Shown one piece after another: positions 51,141 through 60,201 of a stretch of 64,000 bases of DNA. Below the pieces are notes generated by a model. The model made no database searches. It was not told the DNA's origin and saw only the letters and a list, made by a program, of their open reading frames with translations. This DNA is from Streptomyces katrae. Its GTDB lineage: Bacteria; Actinomycetota; Actinomycetes; Streptomycetales; Streptomycetaceae. The stretch's first letter is position 1. Each line of letters opens with the position of its first letter. The translations under genes and the position numbers were made by a program. The DNA lies in the NCBI RefSeq assembly GCF_002028425.1, contig NZ_CP020042.1:4625560-4689559 (forward strand), in the 5' to 3' direction.

Positions 51141-51500
51141 GATCGCTACGCGCTCCTCTCGTCTCAGCGTCCGACGCCCGCCTGGGGCCGCTGCCCGCAG
51201 GGAAGGACGACGGATCCGGCATCCGGGGCCGGTGGGCGCGACAAATCGCTACGCGCTCCTCGAATTCCGGCGTCCGCGACCCGTCTGGGGCTGATACCCG
51301 CACCCAAGGGCCACGGGATCGGCATCGGGGCCCGGCAGGCGCCCCAGATCGCTACGCGCTCCTCGGATTCCGGCGTCTGGCGGCCGTCTTGGGCTGCTAC
51401 CTGCACCAAATGCCGACCGGATGGACATCCGGGGCCGGTGGACGCCCCAGATCGCTACGCGCTCCTCTCGGCTCGGCGTCCGACGGTTCTCTTGGGCTGG
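51141..51500 (+). repeat. Left array of 103-bp tandem repeats
   Basis: Units begin at 51141, 51244, 51347 and 51450, exactly 103 bp apart; the fourth breaks off at the VOC stop codon. Each opens with the core GATCGCTACGCGCTCCTC (first base A in the second unit). The next ten bases vary, and a more variable stretch lies around unit positions 56-75. As 103 is not a multiple of three, the repeats do not encode a repeated peptide. Confidence 0.95.
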
Positions 51501-52238
51501 TCAGCGCGGGGAGAGGAGGCAGAACTCGTTGCCTTCCGGGTCGGCGAGGATCGTCCAGGAGATGGCGGACTGGTCGATGCCGGGGTCGGTGGCTCCCAGG
51601 GCGCGCAGCCGGGCCGCCTCTGCGGCCAGGTCGTCACCGGAGTAGGGGGCGACGTCGAGGTGGACGCGGTTCCACACGCTCTTGGTGTCCGGGGTGCGGA
51701 TGAATTCCAGGTAGGGGCCGACCCCTTGGGCGGATCGCATGGTCGCCTGGTCGTCGGTGACCTGGTGCACCGTCCAGTCCATCGCTTTGCCCCAGAACCG
51801 TGCCATCTCGCGCGGGTCGGTGGAGTCGACCACCACGGCGGCGATCGGCCCGGTGTCGCGGTAGATCTCCCGGGGTTCCAGGACGCAGAACTCGTTGCCC
51901 TCCGGATCGGCCATGACCGTCCAGGGGACGTCGCCCTGGCCCACGTCGGCCAGGGTGGCGCCGAGGTCCTTCAGCCGAGCGACCAACTCCGCCTGATGGG
52001 CGGCCGAGGTGGTGGCCAGATCAAGGTGCACCCGGTTCTTGACCGTCTTGGGCTCCGGCCGGGCGATGATGTCGACGCACACGGCCACGGGGTCGGGGTA
52101 GGCGAACCCCACGGGTTCGAGGTTGGTCACGCCGGGCCCCTCGCTGTCGATACCCCAGCCGAGCGCCTCCGCCCAGAACCGGCCGAGTGTGGTGTCGTCC
52201 TGGGCCTTCATGTTGATCTGCACAAGTCGCGTTGCCAT
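51501..52238 (-). CDS. Two-domain VOC (glyoxalase-like) protein
   Basis: A 245-residue protein made of two similar VOC/glyoxalase-like halves (about 1-122 and 127-245). Each half has a FW-[AG]-x-A-[LM]-[GD]-W start (FWAEALGWG; FWGKAMDWT), NRVHLD and the ending W-T-[VI]-[ML]-ADPEGNEFC. This fits the Glyoxalase_6-like group found in Streptomyces as bleomycin-resistance-like or dioxygenase-fold proteins; metal ligands and substrate are not certain. It is the only gene in the repeat island. TAGGAT lies 7 nt upstream of the ATG with no ribosome site, so the transcript may be leaderless. Confidence 0.85.
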   Translation of the reverse strand: MATRLVQINMKAQDDTTLGRFWAEALGWGIDSEGPGVTNLEPVGFAYPDPVAVCVDIIARPEPKTVKNRVHLDLATTSAAHQAELVARLKDLGATLADVGQGDVPWTVMADPEGNEFCVLEPREIYRDTGPIAAVVVDSTDPREMARFWGKAMDWTVHQVTDDQATMRSAQGVGPYLEFIRTPDTKSVWNRVHLDVAPYSGDDLAAEAARLRALGATDPGIDQSAISWTILADPEGNEFCLLSPR

Positions 52239-52245
52239 GCAGCAG

Positions 52246-52251
52246 ATCCTA
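52246..52251 (-). promoter_or_regulatory. -10 box of the VOC gene
   Basis: TAGGAT on the minus strand, 7 nt before the start codon. The -35 region would fall inside the last 103-bp unit of the right array, where only weak hexamers are seen. Confidence 0.5.
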
Positions 52252-52261
52252 GAAGTCGATC

Positions 52262-52776
52262 TACGGCGCCCACCGGCCCCGGATGCCTATCCGGTCGGCA
52301 TTTGGTGCAGGTAGCAGCCCAAGACGGCCGCCGGACGCCGGATTTCGAGGAGCGCGTAGCGATCTGGGGCGCCTGCCGGCTGTGGATGCCGATCCCGTCG
52401 CCCTTGAGTGCGGGTATCAGCCCCAGACGGCCGCCGGACGCCGAAATCAGAGGAGCGCGTAGCGATCTGTCGCGCCCACCGGCCCCGGATGCCCACTCCG
52501 TCGTCCTCAGCTGCGGCCAGCGGCCCCAGACAGCCGTCGGACGCCGAGCCGAGAGGAGCGCGTAGCGATCTGCCGCGCCCCTCGCTTCCGGATGTTCCTC
52601 TGGTTGGCATTTGGTGCGGGTATCAGCCCAAGACGGGGCGCGGACGCCGGAATTCGAGGAGCGCGTAGCGATTTGTCGCGCCCACCGGCCCCGGATGCCG
52701 GATCCGTCGTCCTTCCCTGCGGGCAGCGGCCCCAGGCGGGCGTCGGACGCTGAGACGGGAGGAGCGCGTAGCGATC
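52262..52776 (-). repeat. Right array of five 103-bp tandem repeats (inverted)
   Basis: Read on the minus strand, the cores lie at 52776, 52673, 52570, 52467 and 52364, each 103 bp apart, filling 515 bp exactly. The unit nearest the outer arm is almost identical to the outermost left unit, and the innermost right unit is very like the third left unit. A truncated sixth core (GATCGA) follows next to the VOC promoter. Confidence 0.95.
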
Positions 52777-53066
52777 TGTCGCGAATCGCGGCCCCGATTG
52801 CTGCCGATAGCGGCCCGGATGCTTGGCGAGGCGGCCCCCGACGACCCCGGCTGGTCGCTGATGCCGCCGGATGTCCAATGAACGTCCGTCCCGTTCCTTT
52901 GGGGGTTTCCCGGCAGTCTTCGTTTTTCCGTGGCGGGACGGCCTGTCAAGGGTCGCCGTAGGCGATCGCGAAGCGACGCGACGAAGGAGCGCCCTTGACA
53001 GGGTGGCCCGACGCGGAAGGACGATGAGACTGACGGGAAAGCCCCAACCCATCCCTGAGACCGCCC
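52777..53066 (-). repeat. Right outer arm of the inverted-repeat island (290 bp)
   Basis: Inverted counterpart of 50851-51140, same length, including the 61-nt element at 52942-53002. The remaining gap 53067-53199 before the FtsW/RodA gene is GC-rich, with a CCCCTCGAGGGG palindrome near 53176; nothing else was seen there. Confidence 0.9.
52942..53002 (-). repeat. 61-nt Y-shaped element, right copy
   Basis: Exact inverse of 50915-50975: same 11-bp closing stem and same two inner hairpins on the minus strand. The perfect identity contrasts with the flanking arm, which carries substitutions. Confidence 0.85.
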
Positions 53067-53199
53067 GGCTCAGGTCCCGCCCTCCCCCCCGCACCGGTCC
53101 GCTATCCGGTTCCGCCCCGCGCGGACCCCGCCGTGAGGTGGGTGGGCAGCCACCGACCCGCCCCCTACCCCTCGAGGGGGAAAAAGCCGGCCCCCGCCC

Positions 53200-54603
53200 C
53201 TACCCCACCACCCCCGCCACCACCGGGGTGATGGTCGTTTCCGCCGGGCCTCGGGCGTCCGCCTCCCTCTGGCGTTCCGCGCTGTCGCTGATGCGGAGGA
53301 GGAGGGCGATCATGATCCAGTTGGCCAGCAGTGACGAGCCGCCCTTCGCCAGGAAGGGCAGGGCCTTGCCGGTCAGGGGGATCAGGCCCGTGACGCCGCC
53401 CGCGACCACGAAGACCTGGAGCGCCAGCGCCGACGCCAGGCCGATCGCCAGCAGCTTGCCGAACGGGTCACGCGCGGCCAGGGCCATCCGCAGGCCCCGC
53501 TGGACGAGCAGGGCGTACAGCAGCAGGACGGCCATGACCCCCGCCAGGCCGAGCTCCTCGCCCACCGTCGTCAGGATGAAGTCGCTGCGCCCCGCGAACT
53601 TGATCAGCTCGGGGTGGCCCATTCCCAGGCCGGTGCCCGAGACGCCGCCCGTGCCGAAGCTGAACAGGGCCTGCGCCGACTGGTCGGAGGTGACCCCGGG
53701 CGGGCGGTTCTCCCAGTAGTACGACAGCGGGTTGAGCCAGGCCGCCACGCGTGCCTTCACGTGCGGCTCGGTCGAGCCGACCACGAAGGCGCCGCCCGCC
53801 GCCAGGACCAGGCCGCACACGATCCAGCTGGTGCGCTCGGTGGCGACGTACAGCATCACCACGAAGACGCCGAAGAAGATCAGCGAGGTCCCCAGGTCGC
53901 GTTCGAAGACCAGCACGAGCAGCGAGATGATCCACACCGTGATGATCGGTCCGAGCTGGCGCATCGGCGGCAGCCGCATGCCCAGGAACTTCCGGCCCGC
54001 CAGTGCCAGCGAGTCGCGGTGGATGACCAGGTACCCCGCGAAGAAGATCGCGATCATGATCTTCACGAACTCGCCCGGCTGGAGCGAGAACCCGAACAGG
54101 ATGATCCAGCGCTTCGCGCCGTACGTGTCCGCGCCGAAGAACGCCGGCGCGATCAGCAGCACCAGCGCCACGGCCATCGTGATGTAGATGAACCGCTGGA
54201 GCAGCCGGTGGTCCCGCAGCAGCGCCACCACCAGCAGGCAGGCGGCGACCCCGACCACCGTCCACATCAGCTGGCCGGGAGCGTTCGCGTCCGACCCGTA
54301 GCGCTCGATGTACCCCTGGTCGAGCCGGTGGATCAGGACGAGGCCCAGCCCGGTCAGCAGCATCGCGAGCGGGAAGATCAGCGGGTCCGCGTACGCCGCG
54401 AACCGGCGGATGCCCAGGTGTCCCACCAGCGAGAGCAGCGACATGCTGATCACGAAGCTGGTGAGGTGCTGCGGCAGCTCGCCGTTCATGGCCAGGCCCG
54501 CGCTCACGTGCCCGAAGACGGCGATGCCGACGACGAACACCAGCAGGAGTGCTTCGGTCCGGCGGCGGGCACCCGCCACCGTCAGCGGCCTCAGTCCACG
54601 CAC
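53200..54603 (-). CDS. FtsW/RodA/SpoVE-family peptidoglycan glycosyltransferase
   Basis: A SEDS-family protein of 467 residues with about ten membrane segments. SEDS motifs are visible: GAKRWIILFGFSLQPGEFVKI, FERDLGTSLIFFGVF, NRPPGVTSDQSAQALFSFGTGG (each in part) and GKALPFLAKGGSS. SEDS proteins polymerise lipid II with a cognate class B PBP; none is encoded next to it here, so its partner and whether it serves division, elongation or sporulation are open. The GTG start overlaps a small upstream frame by 13 nt. Confidence 0.9.
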   Translation of the reverse strand: MRGLRPLTVAGARRRTEALLLVFVVGIAVFGHVSAGLAMNGELPQHLTSFVISMSLLSLVGHLGIRRFAAYADPLIFPLAMLLTGLGLVLIHRLDQGYIERYGSDANAPGQLMWTVVGVAACLLVVALLRDHRLLQRFIYITMAVALVLLIAPAFFGADTYGAKRWIILFGFSLQPGEFVKIMIAIFFAGYLVIHRDSLALAGRKFLGMRLPPMRQLGPIITVWIISLLVLVFERDLGTSLIFFGVFVVMLYVATERTSWIVCGLVLAAGGAFVVGSTEPHVKARVAAWLNPLSYYWENRPPGVTSDQSAQALFSFGTGGVSGTGLGMGHPELIKFAGRSDFILTTVGEELGLAGVMAVLLLYALLVQRGLRMALAARDPFGKLLAIGLASALALQVFVVAGGVTGLIPLTGKALPFLAKGGSSLLANWIMIALLLRISDSAERQREADARGPAETTITPVVAGVVG

Positions 54604-54782
54604 GGAACGCCGCCACCGTCGATGGTGTCCTGCCGCGCCTGCGGAGGGGGCGGAGGAGCGGCCGACGGGGACGACGCCGATGAGGGCGAGGAGGGGGAAG
54701 GAGACGCGGCGCCCGGTGCACTCGGGGTCGCAGTGGCGGTCTGGGGACCGATCTGCTCGGCAATGAGGCGCTTTATCTTCAT
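54591..54782 (-). CDS. Possible small Pro/Ser/Ala-rich protein upstream of the SEDS gene
   Basis: A 63-residue frame beginning MKIKRLIAEQIGPQTATATP, followed by a low-complexity Ser/Pro/Ala stretch and ending GGGVPCVD. It overlaps the SEDS start by 13 nt, which would suit translational coupling. The ribosome site is weak (GGGGAGG is about 27 nt upstream). Third positions are GC-rich, as in real genes here. No family is recognised. Confidence 0.45.
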   Translation of the reverse strand: MKIKRLIAEQIGPQTATATPSAPGAASPSPSSPSSASSPSAAPPPPPQARQDTIDGGGVPCVD

Positions 54783-54896
54783 ATCATCTATGACGTTGAT
54801 GTCCTCCCCATGGTTCCTTGCGAAGCCCGAAGCCCTCGATGGGGAGTGTCGAAAATTGCACTTTTCCGCCAGGAACGCCTGCCTGAGAGCGGGGGC

Positions 54897-56270
54897 TCAG
54901 CGCCTCCCCGACGGGATCCGCAGCTCCAGCAGCGCGCCCCCGCCCGGCGCGCCCAGGGCGCGGACGCCGCCCCCGTGGGCCCGGGCGATCTCGCGGGCGA
55001 TCGGCAGGCCCAGGCCGGTGCCACCGCTGGCCCGGCCCCGGTCCGCGTCGAGCCGTACGAAGCGCTCGAAGACCCGGGCCCGGTCCGCCTCCGGGATCCC
55101 CGGACCGTCGTCGGCGACCTCCAGCACCGCCCACCCGTCCCGCGCGGCGGCCCGCACCACGACCTGGCCCCGCGCGTACCTCAGGGCGTTGTCCACCAGG
55201 TTGCCCAGCGCCCGCTCCAGCCGCGCCGCGTCCCCGTACGCCGGGACCGGCGCCGGTGCCTCCACCCGCAGCGGCACCCGGGGCGCGGGGCGGCGTGCCG
55301 CGTCCTCCGCCGCCAGCAGCGCCAGGTCCACCGGCTCGGGCCGCGGCGCGGGTCCGCCGTCGAGGCGGGCCAGGAGCAGCAGGTCGGCGGCGATCCGCTG
55401 GAGCCGGTCGGTGTCGGCCAGCGCGGCCTCCACCGACGCCCGGTCGGGCCGCTCCATGGCCAGGGCCACCTCCAGCCGGGAGCGGACGGCGGCCAGCGGG
55501 TTGCGCAGTTCGTGCGAGGCGTCGGCGGTGAACTGCCGCTGCCGGGCGTCGGAGCGCTCCAGCCGGTCGAGGGTGTCGTTGACGGTCCGTGCCAGCTGGG
55601 CGATCTCGTCGGCGCCGCCCGGGTCGGGGACACGGCGGTCCAGCTCGCTCGCGGTGACCGCGGCCAGCCCGGAGCGGATCGCGGTGACGGGGCGCAGCGC
55701 GTGCCCGGTGGCCCACCAGGCCAGCGCCGCGGCGAAGGCGATCATCGGCGGCGCCCCGGCGAGCAGTGCGACCGCGACGGCGCGGGTGGCGTCGTCCACG
55801 TCCCCGAGCACGGTCAGCGCGTACACGGTGTGCGGGGCGGCGGGGTCGTGCGCCCCGGGCGGGCCGGGGGCCTCGACCGCGACGACCACGCGCCGCTGCC
55901 CGCCGGGGTGCGCGGGGGGCAGGACGGCCGACCGGGAGTCCTGCCCGGGGCCGGGGCGGAGCCCGTCGAGTCGGGGGATGTCCCGGGGTTCCCCGCCGGC
56001 GGCGGTGCTCGCGACGGTCCGGCCCTGTGCGTCGCGTACGAGGACCAGGTCGACCCCGCCCTCCGGCGCGGGCAGCCGGCCGCCGGGCGGGAGGGTGCGG
56101 GTGTCGGCCTGGGCGGCGGTCTTCCGTGCGGCGAGCTCGGTGCGGCCGGTGGTGTTGTCGAGGAGGTTGCCGCGCATGAGGGTGTAGAGCCACAGTCCGC
56201 CGGTGGCGAGCACGGCGGCCATCGCGACCGCGGCGGCGAGCGCGGTCCGGGCGCGGAGGCTGCTGACCAA
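54897..56270 (-). CDS. Two-component sensor histidine kinase
   Basis: About 457 residues. One membrane segment near residues 8-30 (LAAAVAMAAVLATGGLWLYTL), an extracytoplasmic sensor region of about 130 residues, a second helix (MIAFAAALAWWATG), a HAMP domain, then the dimerisation helix with FTADASHELRNPLAAV (phospho-accepting histidine near H253). The ATP lid has NALRYA, DDGPGIP and GGTGLGLPI. The apparent start is a TTG at 56270, 12 nt after the response regulator stop, with GAGGGCGG upstream. The ligand is unknown. Confidence 0.92.
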   Translation of the reverse strand: MVSSLRARTALAAAVAMAAVLATGGLWLYTLMRGNLLDNTTGRTELAARKTAAQADTRTLPPGGRLPAPEGGVDLVLVRDAQGRTVASTAAGGEPRDIPRLDGLRPGPGQDSRSAVLPPAHPGGQRRVVVAVEAPGPPGAHDPAAPHTVYALTVLGDVDDATRAVAVALLAGAPPMIAFAAALAWWATGHALRPVTAIRSGLAAVTASELDRRVPDPGGADEIAQLARTVNDTLDRLERSDARQRQFTADASHELRNPLAAVRSRLEVALAMERPDRASVEAALADTDRLQRIAADLLLLARLDGGPAPRPEPVDLALLAAEDAARRPAPRVPLRVEAPAPVPAYGDAARLERALGNLVDNALRYARGQVVVRAAARDGWAVLEVADDGPGIPEADRARVFERFVRLDADRGRASGGTGLGLPIAREIARAHGGGVRALGAPGGGALLELRIPSGRR

Positions 56271-56282
56271 GGTCGACCGCCC

Positions 56283-56969
56283 TCAGCCGCCGTCGGGGGC
56301 CATGCGGTAGCCCGTGCCGTGGACGGTGAGGATGGAGCGGCGGCCGAAGGGGGCGTCGATCTTCTTGCGCAGGGAGGAGACGTAGACCTCGACGATGTTC
56401 GGGTCGATGCCGTGGGGGGAGTCCCACACCTCGTCGAGGATGTCCTGCTTGGCGACGGCCCTGCCGGGGCGTTCCATCAGGCAGGCGAGCACGCCGAGCT
56501 CGCGGGCGGTGAGCTCGATGTCCTGCGCGCCGCGGCGGCAGCGGCGGTCGTGCGGGTCGAGGACCAGGTCCCCGGCGCGGAGCACGGCGGGCGCGGGCCC
56601 GGGGCCGGCGGCGCGGCGGGCGAGGGCGCGCAGGCGGGCGCCGAGCACGACGAAGGAGAAGGGCTTGGTGAGGTAGTCGTCGGCCCCGGCGTCGAGACCG
56701 TCGGCCTCGTCGTACTCGCCGTCCTTGGCGGTGAGCATCAGGACGGGGGTGGGGTCGCCGTGGGCGCGCATCCGGGTGCAGATCTCGGCGCCGCCGGGGC
56801 CGGGCAGCATGAGATCCAGCAGCACGACGTCGTAGGGGCCGCCGGTGAGGGCCAGCTCCAGCCCGCGGTGCCCGTCGTGGGCGACCTCGACGCGGTGGCC
56901 CTCGGCGGACAGGCCCTGCCGCAGGGACTCGGCCAGGTTCTCTTCGTCTTCCACGACCAGGATGCGCAC
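56283..56969 (-). CDS. OmpR/PhoB-type response regulator
   Basis: 228 residues: receiver domain with acidic pair ED (7-8), phospho-acceptor D52 in DVVLLDLMLPG and lysine in DDYLTKPF, then a winged-helix DNA-binding domain (TARELGVLACLMERPGRAV, YVSSLRKKID, HGTGYRM). It is the first gene of the operon with the downstream kinase. It is divergent from groES; the 279-bp spacer carries the CIRCE elements on the groES side. Confidence 0.95.
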   Translation of the reverse strand: MRILVVEDEENLAESLRQGLSAEGHRVEVAHDGHRGLELALTGGPYDVVLLDLMLPGPGGAEICTRMRAHGDPTPVLMLTAKDGEYDEADGLDAGADDYLTKPFSFVVLGARLRALARRAAGPGPAPAVLRAGDLVLDPHDRRCRRGAQDIELTARELGVLACLMERPGRAVAKQDILDEVWDSPHGIDPNIVEVYVSSLRKKIDAPFGRRSILTVHGTGYRMAPDGG

Positions 56970-57078
56970 GGGGCAAGCCTCACACAGGGCGCGATGGCGG
57001 GCCTGCGCCCCGGCCCCCGTGCCGAATGAGCCAAACGGGTCGTCCAGCGGCCGGATCCGGTGGGAGTGGCGGCCTGTG

Positions 57079-57105
57079 TTGGCACTCCGCTTGACCGAGT
57101 GCTAA
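57079..57105. promoter_or_regulatory. CIRCE operator 1 (HrcA)
   Basis: TTGGCACTC-N9-GAGTGCTAA, one base off the CIRCE consensus TTAGCACTC-N9-GAGTGCTAA. HrcA binding here represses groESL until heat shock. The groE -35 hexamer lies in its spacer. Confidence 0.92.
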
Positions 57106-57120
57106 TCGCCGGAATAGTGT
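57091..57120 (+). promoter_or_regulatory. groESL promoter
   Basis: TTGACC (57091-57096) and TAGTGT (57115-57120), 18 bp apart. The -35 box sits within CIRCE 1, and CIRCE 2 begins 6 nt after the -10 box, so HrcA at either site would block RNA polymerase. Confidence 0.75.
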
Positions 57121-57125
57121 CACAC

Positions 57126-57152
57126 CTGGCACTCGCCACCGGTGAGTGCCAA
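57126..57152. promoter_or_regulatory. CIRCE operator 2 (HrcA)
   Basis: CTGGCACTC-N9-GAGTGCCAA, a second near-consensus CIRCE in the early transcribed region, 47 bp downstream of the first. It can also fold as a hairpin in the mRNA leader. Confidence 0.85.
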
Positions 57153-57248
57153 CACAGCGACAGGCAGGTCCGGCACCCGCGACGACGGATCGACCTGGTC
57201 GCCACCTCAGACAGTTAACCCCGGATCTCCGAAGGGGGAGGTCGGATC

Positions 57249-57557
57249 GTGACGACCGCCAGCTCCAAGGTTGCCATCAAGCCGCTTGAGGACCGCATCG
57301 TGGTCCAGCCGCTCGACGCCGAGCAGACCACGGCCTCCGGCCTGGTCATCCCGGACACCGCGAAGGAGAAGCCCCAGGAGGGCGTCGTCCTCGCGGTCGG
57401 CCCGGGCCGCTTCGAGGACGGCCAGCGTCTTCCGCTGGACGTCTCCGTCGGCGACATCGTGCTGTACAGCAAGTACGGCGGCACCGAAGTGAAGTACAGC
57501 GGCGAGGAGTACCTCGTCCTCTCGGCCCGCGACGTGCTCGCGATCGTCGAGAAGTAA
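57249..57557 (+). CDS. groES: Co-chaperonin GroES
   Basis: GroES, 102 residues, caps the GroEL ring. The GTG start follows GGGGGAGG. Signature [21 protein letters not shown], the mobile loop ([17 protein letters not shown]) and [20 protein letters not shown] complete the family. It leads the groES-groEL operon under two CIRCE operators; a hairpin occupies the 111-nt gap to groEL. Confidence 0.98.
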   Translation: MTTASSKVAIKPLEDRIVVQPLDAEQTTASGLVIPDTAKEKPQEGVVLAVGPGRFEDGQRLPLDVSVGDIVLYSKYGGTEVKYSGEEYLVLSARDVLAIVEK

Positions 57558-57579
57558 TCACTTCTCACGCATTGCTTTG

Positions 57580-57630
57580 AACTGCGCCCCTGGTCACCCC
57601 GCTGATTGCCGGGCGGCGAGGGGCGCGGTT
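57580..57630 (+). other. Intercistronic hairpin between groES and groEL
   Basis: AACTGCGCCCC (57580-57590) pairs with GGGGCGCGGTT (57620-57630), 11 bp with one G-T pair, around a 29-nt loop. No T tract follows. It may partly terminate or mark processing, setting the GroES:GroEL ratio. Confidence 0.5.
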
Positions 57631-57659
57631 CGTTAAACCCGAGTTTTCGAGAGGGCTGA

Positions 57660-59297
<1,638 letters not shown>

Positions 59298-59329
59298 GGC
59301 CGTCGCCGCTGAGCGCTAGCTGAACGAGA

Positions 59330-59370
59330 AGGCCCTGGTCACCGCTGCGACGCGGGGGTGACCAGGGCCT
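59330..59370. terminator. Terminator after groEL
   Basis: A perfect 14-bp stem, AGGCCCTGGTCACC (59330-59343) with GGTGACCAGGGCCT (59357-59370), lies between the convergent ends of groEL and the SnoaL-like gene and can serve both. Confidence 0.88.
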
Positions 59371-59383
59371 CTTGCGTGCCGGC

Positions 59384-60082
59384 CTACTCGGGCATCATGC
59401 CCATCTGCCGCATCAGGCTCGGGGCGTCGTAGTACCACCAGCCCTCGGCGATCTGGCCGTTGTCGAGACGGAAGGTCGTACATCCCGACATCGTCACTTC
59501 CTTGCCGGTCGGGGCGACCCCCATGAACGGGCCCTTCTGGTTGCCCTTCCAGTTCCAGAGGGTCGTGACGCAGTCGCCTTCGGCGATCTGCCGGGTCTGC
59601 TCGAAGGAGAAGTCGAAGGCTTCCCTCCACGTGCTGATGGTCTGCCGCATGCCGTCGCGGCCGTCGCTCTGGCCCTCGCTCTCCATGATGTCGTGGTCCT
59701 TGTAGTCCGCCGCCAGGCACTCGTCCAGGACGGCGAAGTCGCCCTTGAGGATGCACTCCTCGAACATCCGGTTCACGACGAGCTTGTTGAGGTACTCGTC
59801 GCGCACCACGTCGAGGTTCATGAACTTGGGCATTCCCTCGCAGAGCGCGACCATCTCCTGGAACATCCGGTCGGTCTCGGGGAGGTGGGAGTTCTTCATC
59901 GCCTCCTCGTACGAGGGGAATTCGACGAGGTCCACGTAGTGGGTCTGGGAGTCGCGGTCCCTGCCGATCATGGTGTGGGTGACCGTGCGCTTCCCGCTGG
60001 TCTGTTCCGCGTAGCGGTCGATGAGGGCGTTCATCTCGTCGAACCGCCTGGTCTCGTAATCGATTACCTGTACGAACGTCAT
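59384..60082 (-). CDS. SnoaL-like ester cyclase-type protein with N-terminal barrel domain
   Basis: 232 residues in two parts. Residues 1-95 (MTFVQVIDYETRRFDEMNAL, YVDLVEFPSYEEAMKNSHLPE) look like a dimeric ferredoxin-type monooxygenase/ABM fold; residues 100-232 match SnoaL/NTF2-like ester cyclases (ECILKGDFAVLDECLAADYKDHD, DCVTTLWNWKGNQ, GCTTFRLDNGQIAEGWWYYDA; each in part). The ATG at 60082 has GGGGAGG upstream; a possible upstream ATG adds ten unrelated residues. Function is unknown; such proteins may act on small hydrophobic substrates. Confidence 0.78.
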   Translation of the reverse strand: MTFVQVIDYETRRFDEMNALIDRYAEQTSGKRTVTHTMIGRDRDSQTHYVDLVEFPSYEEAMKNSHLPETDRMFQEMVALCEGMPKFMNLDVVRDEYLNKLVVNRMFEECILKGDFAVLDECLAADYKDHDIMESEGQSDGRDGMRQTISTWREAFDFSFEQTRQIAEGDCVTTLWNWKGNQKGPFMGVAPTGKEVTMSGCTTFRLDNGQIAEGWWYYDAPSLMRQMGMMPE

Positions 60083-60201
60083 CGCGTCGCCTCCCCGGGG
60101 TGGATGGGACACGTCCAGTTTAGGGAGATTTCACCCCTTTGCCGCGATTACCGACGGGTCATACGGACACCCCGGGGCCTGCCTCCCGCACCCCGCCGCG
60201 T

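Noticed and set aside
50991..52565. Long plus-strand frame running through the repeat arrays
   Set aside because: It reads through non-coding repeats and the antisense of the VOC gene; the 103-bp period shifts the frame in each unit.
51141..52776. CRISPR-like array
   Set aside because: The entire 103-bp unit repeats with scattered differences; there are no unique spacers and no cas genes.
50851..53066. Integron attC array or composite transposon
   Set aside because: Unit length is in the attC range, but units are directly adjacent with no cassettes; no integrase, transposase or clear target duplication was found.
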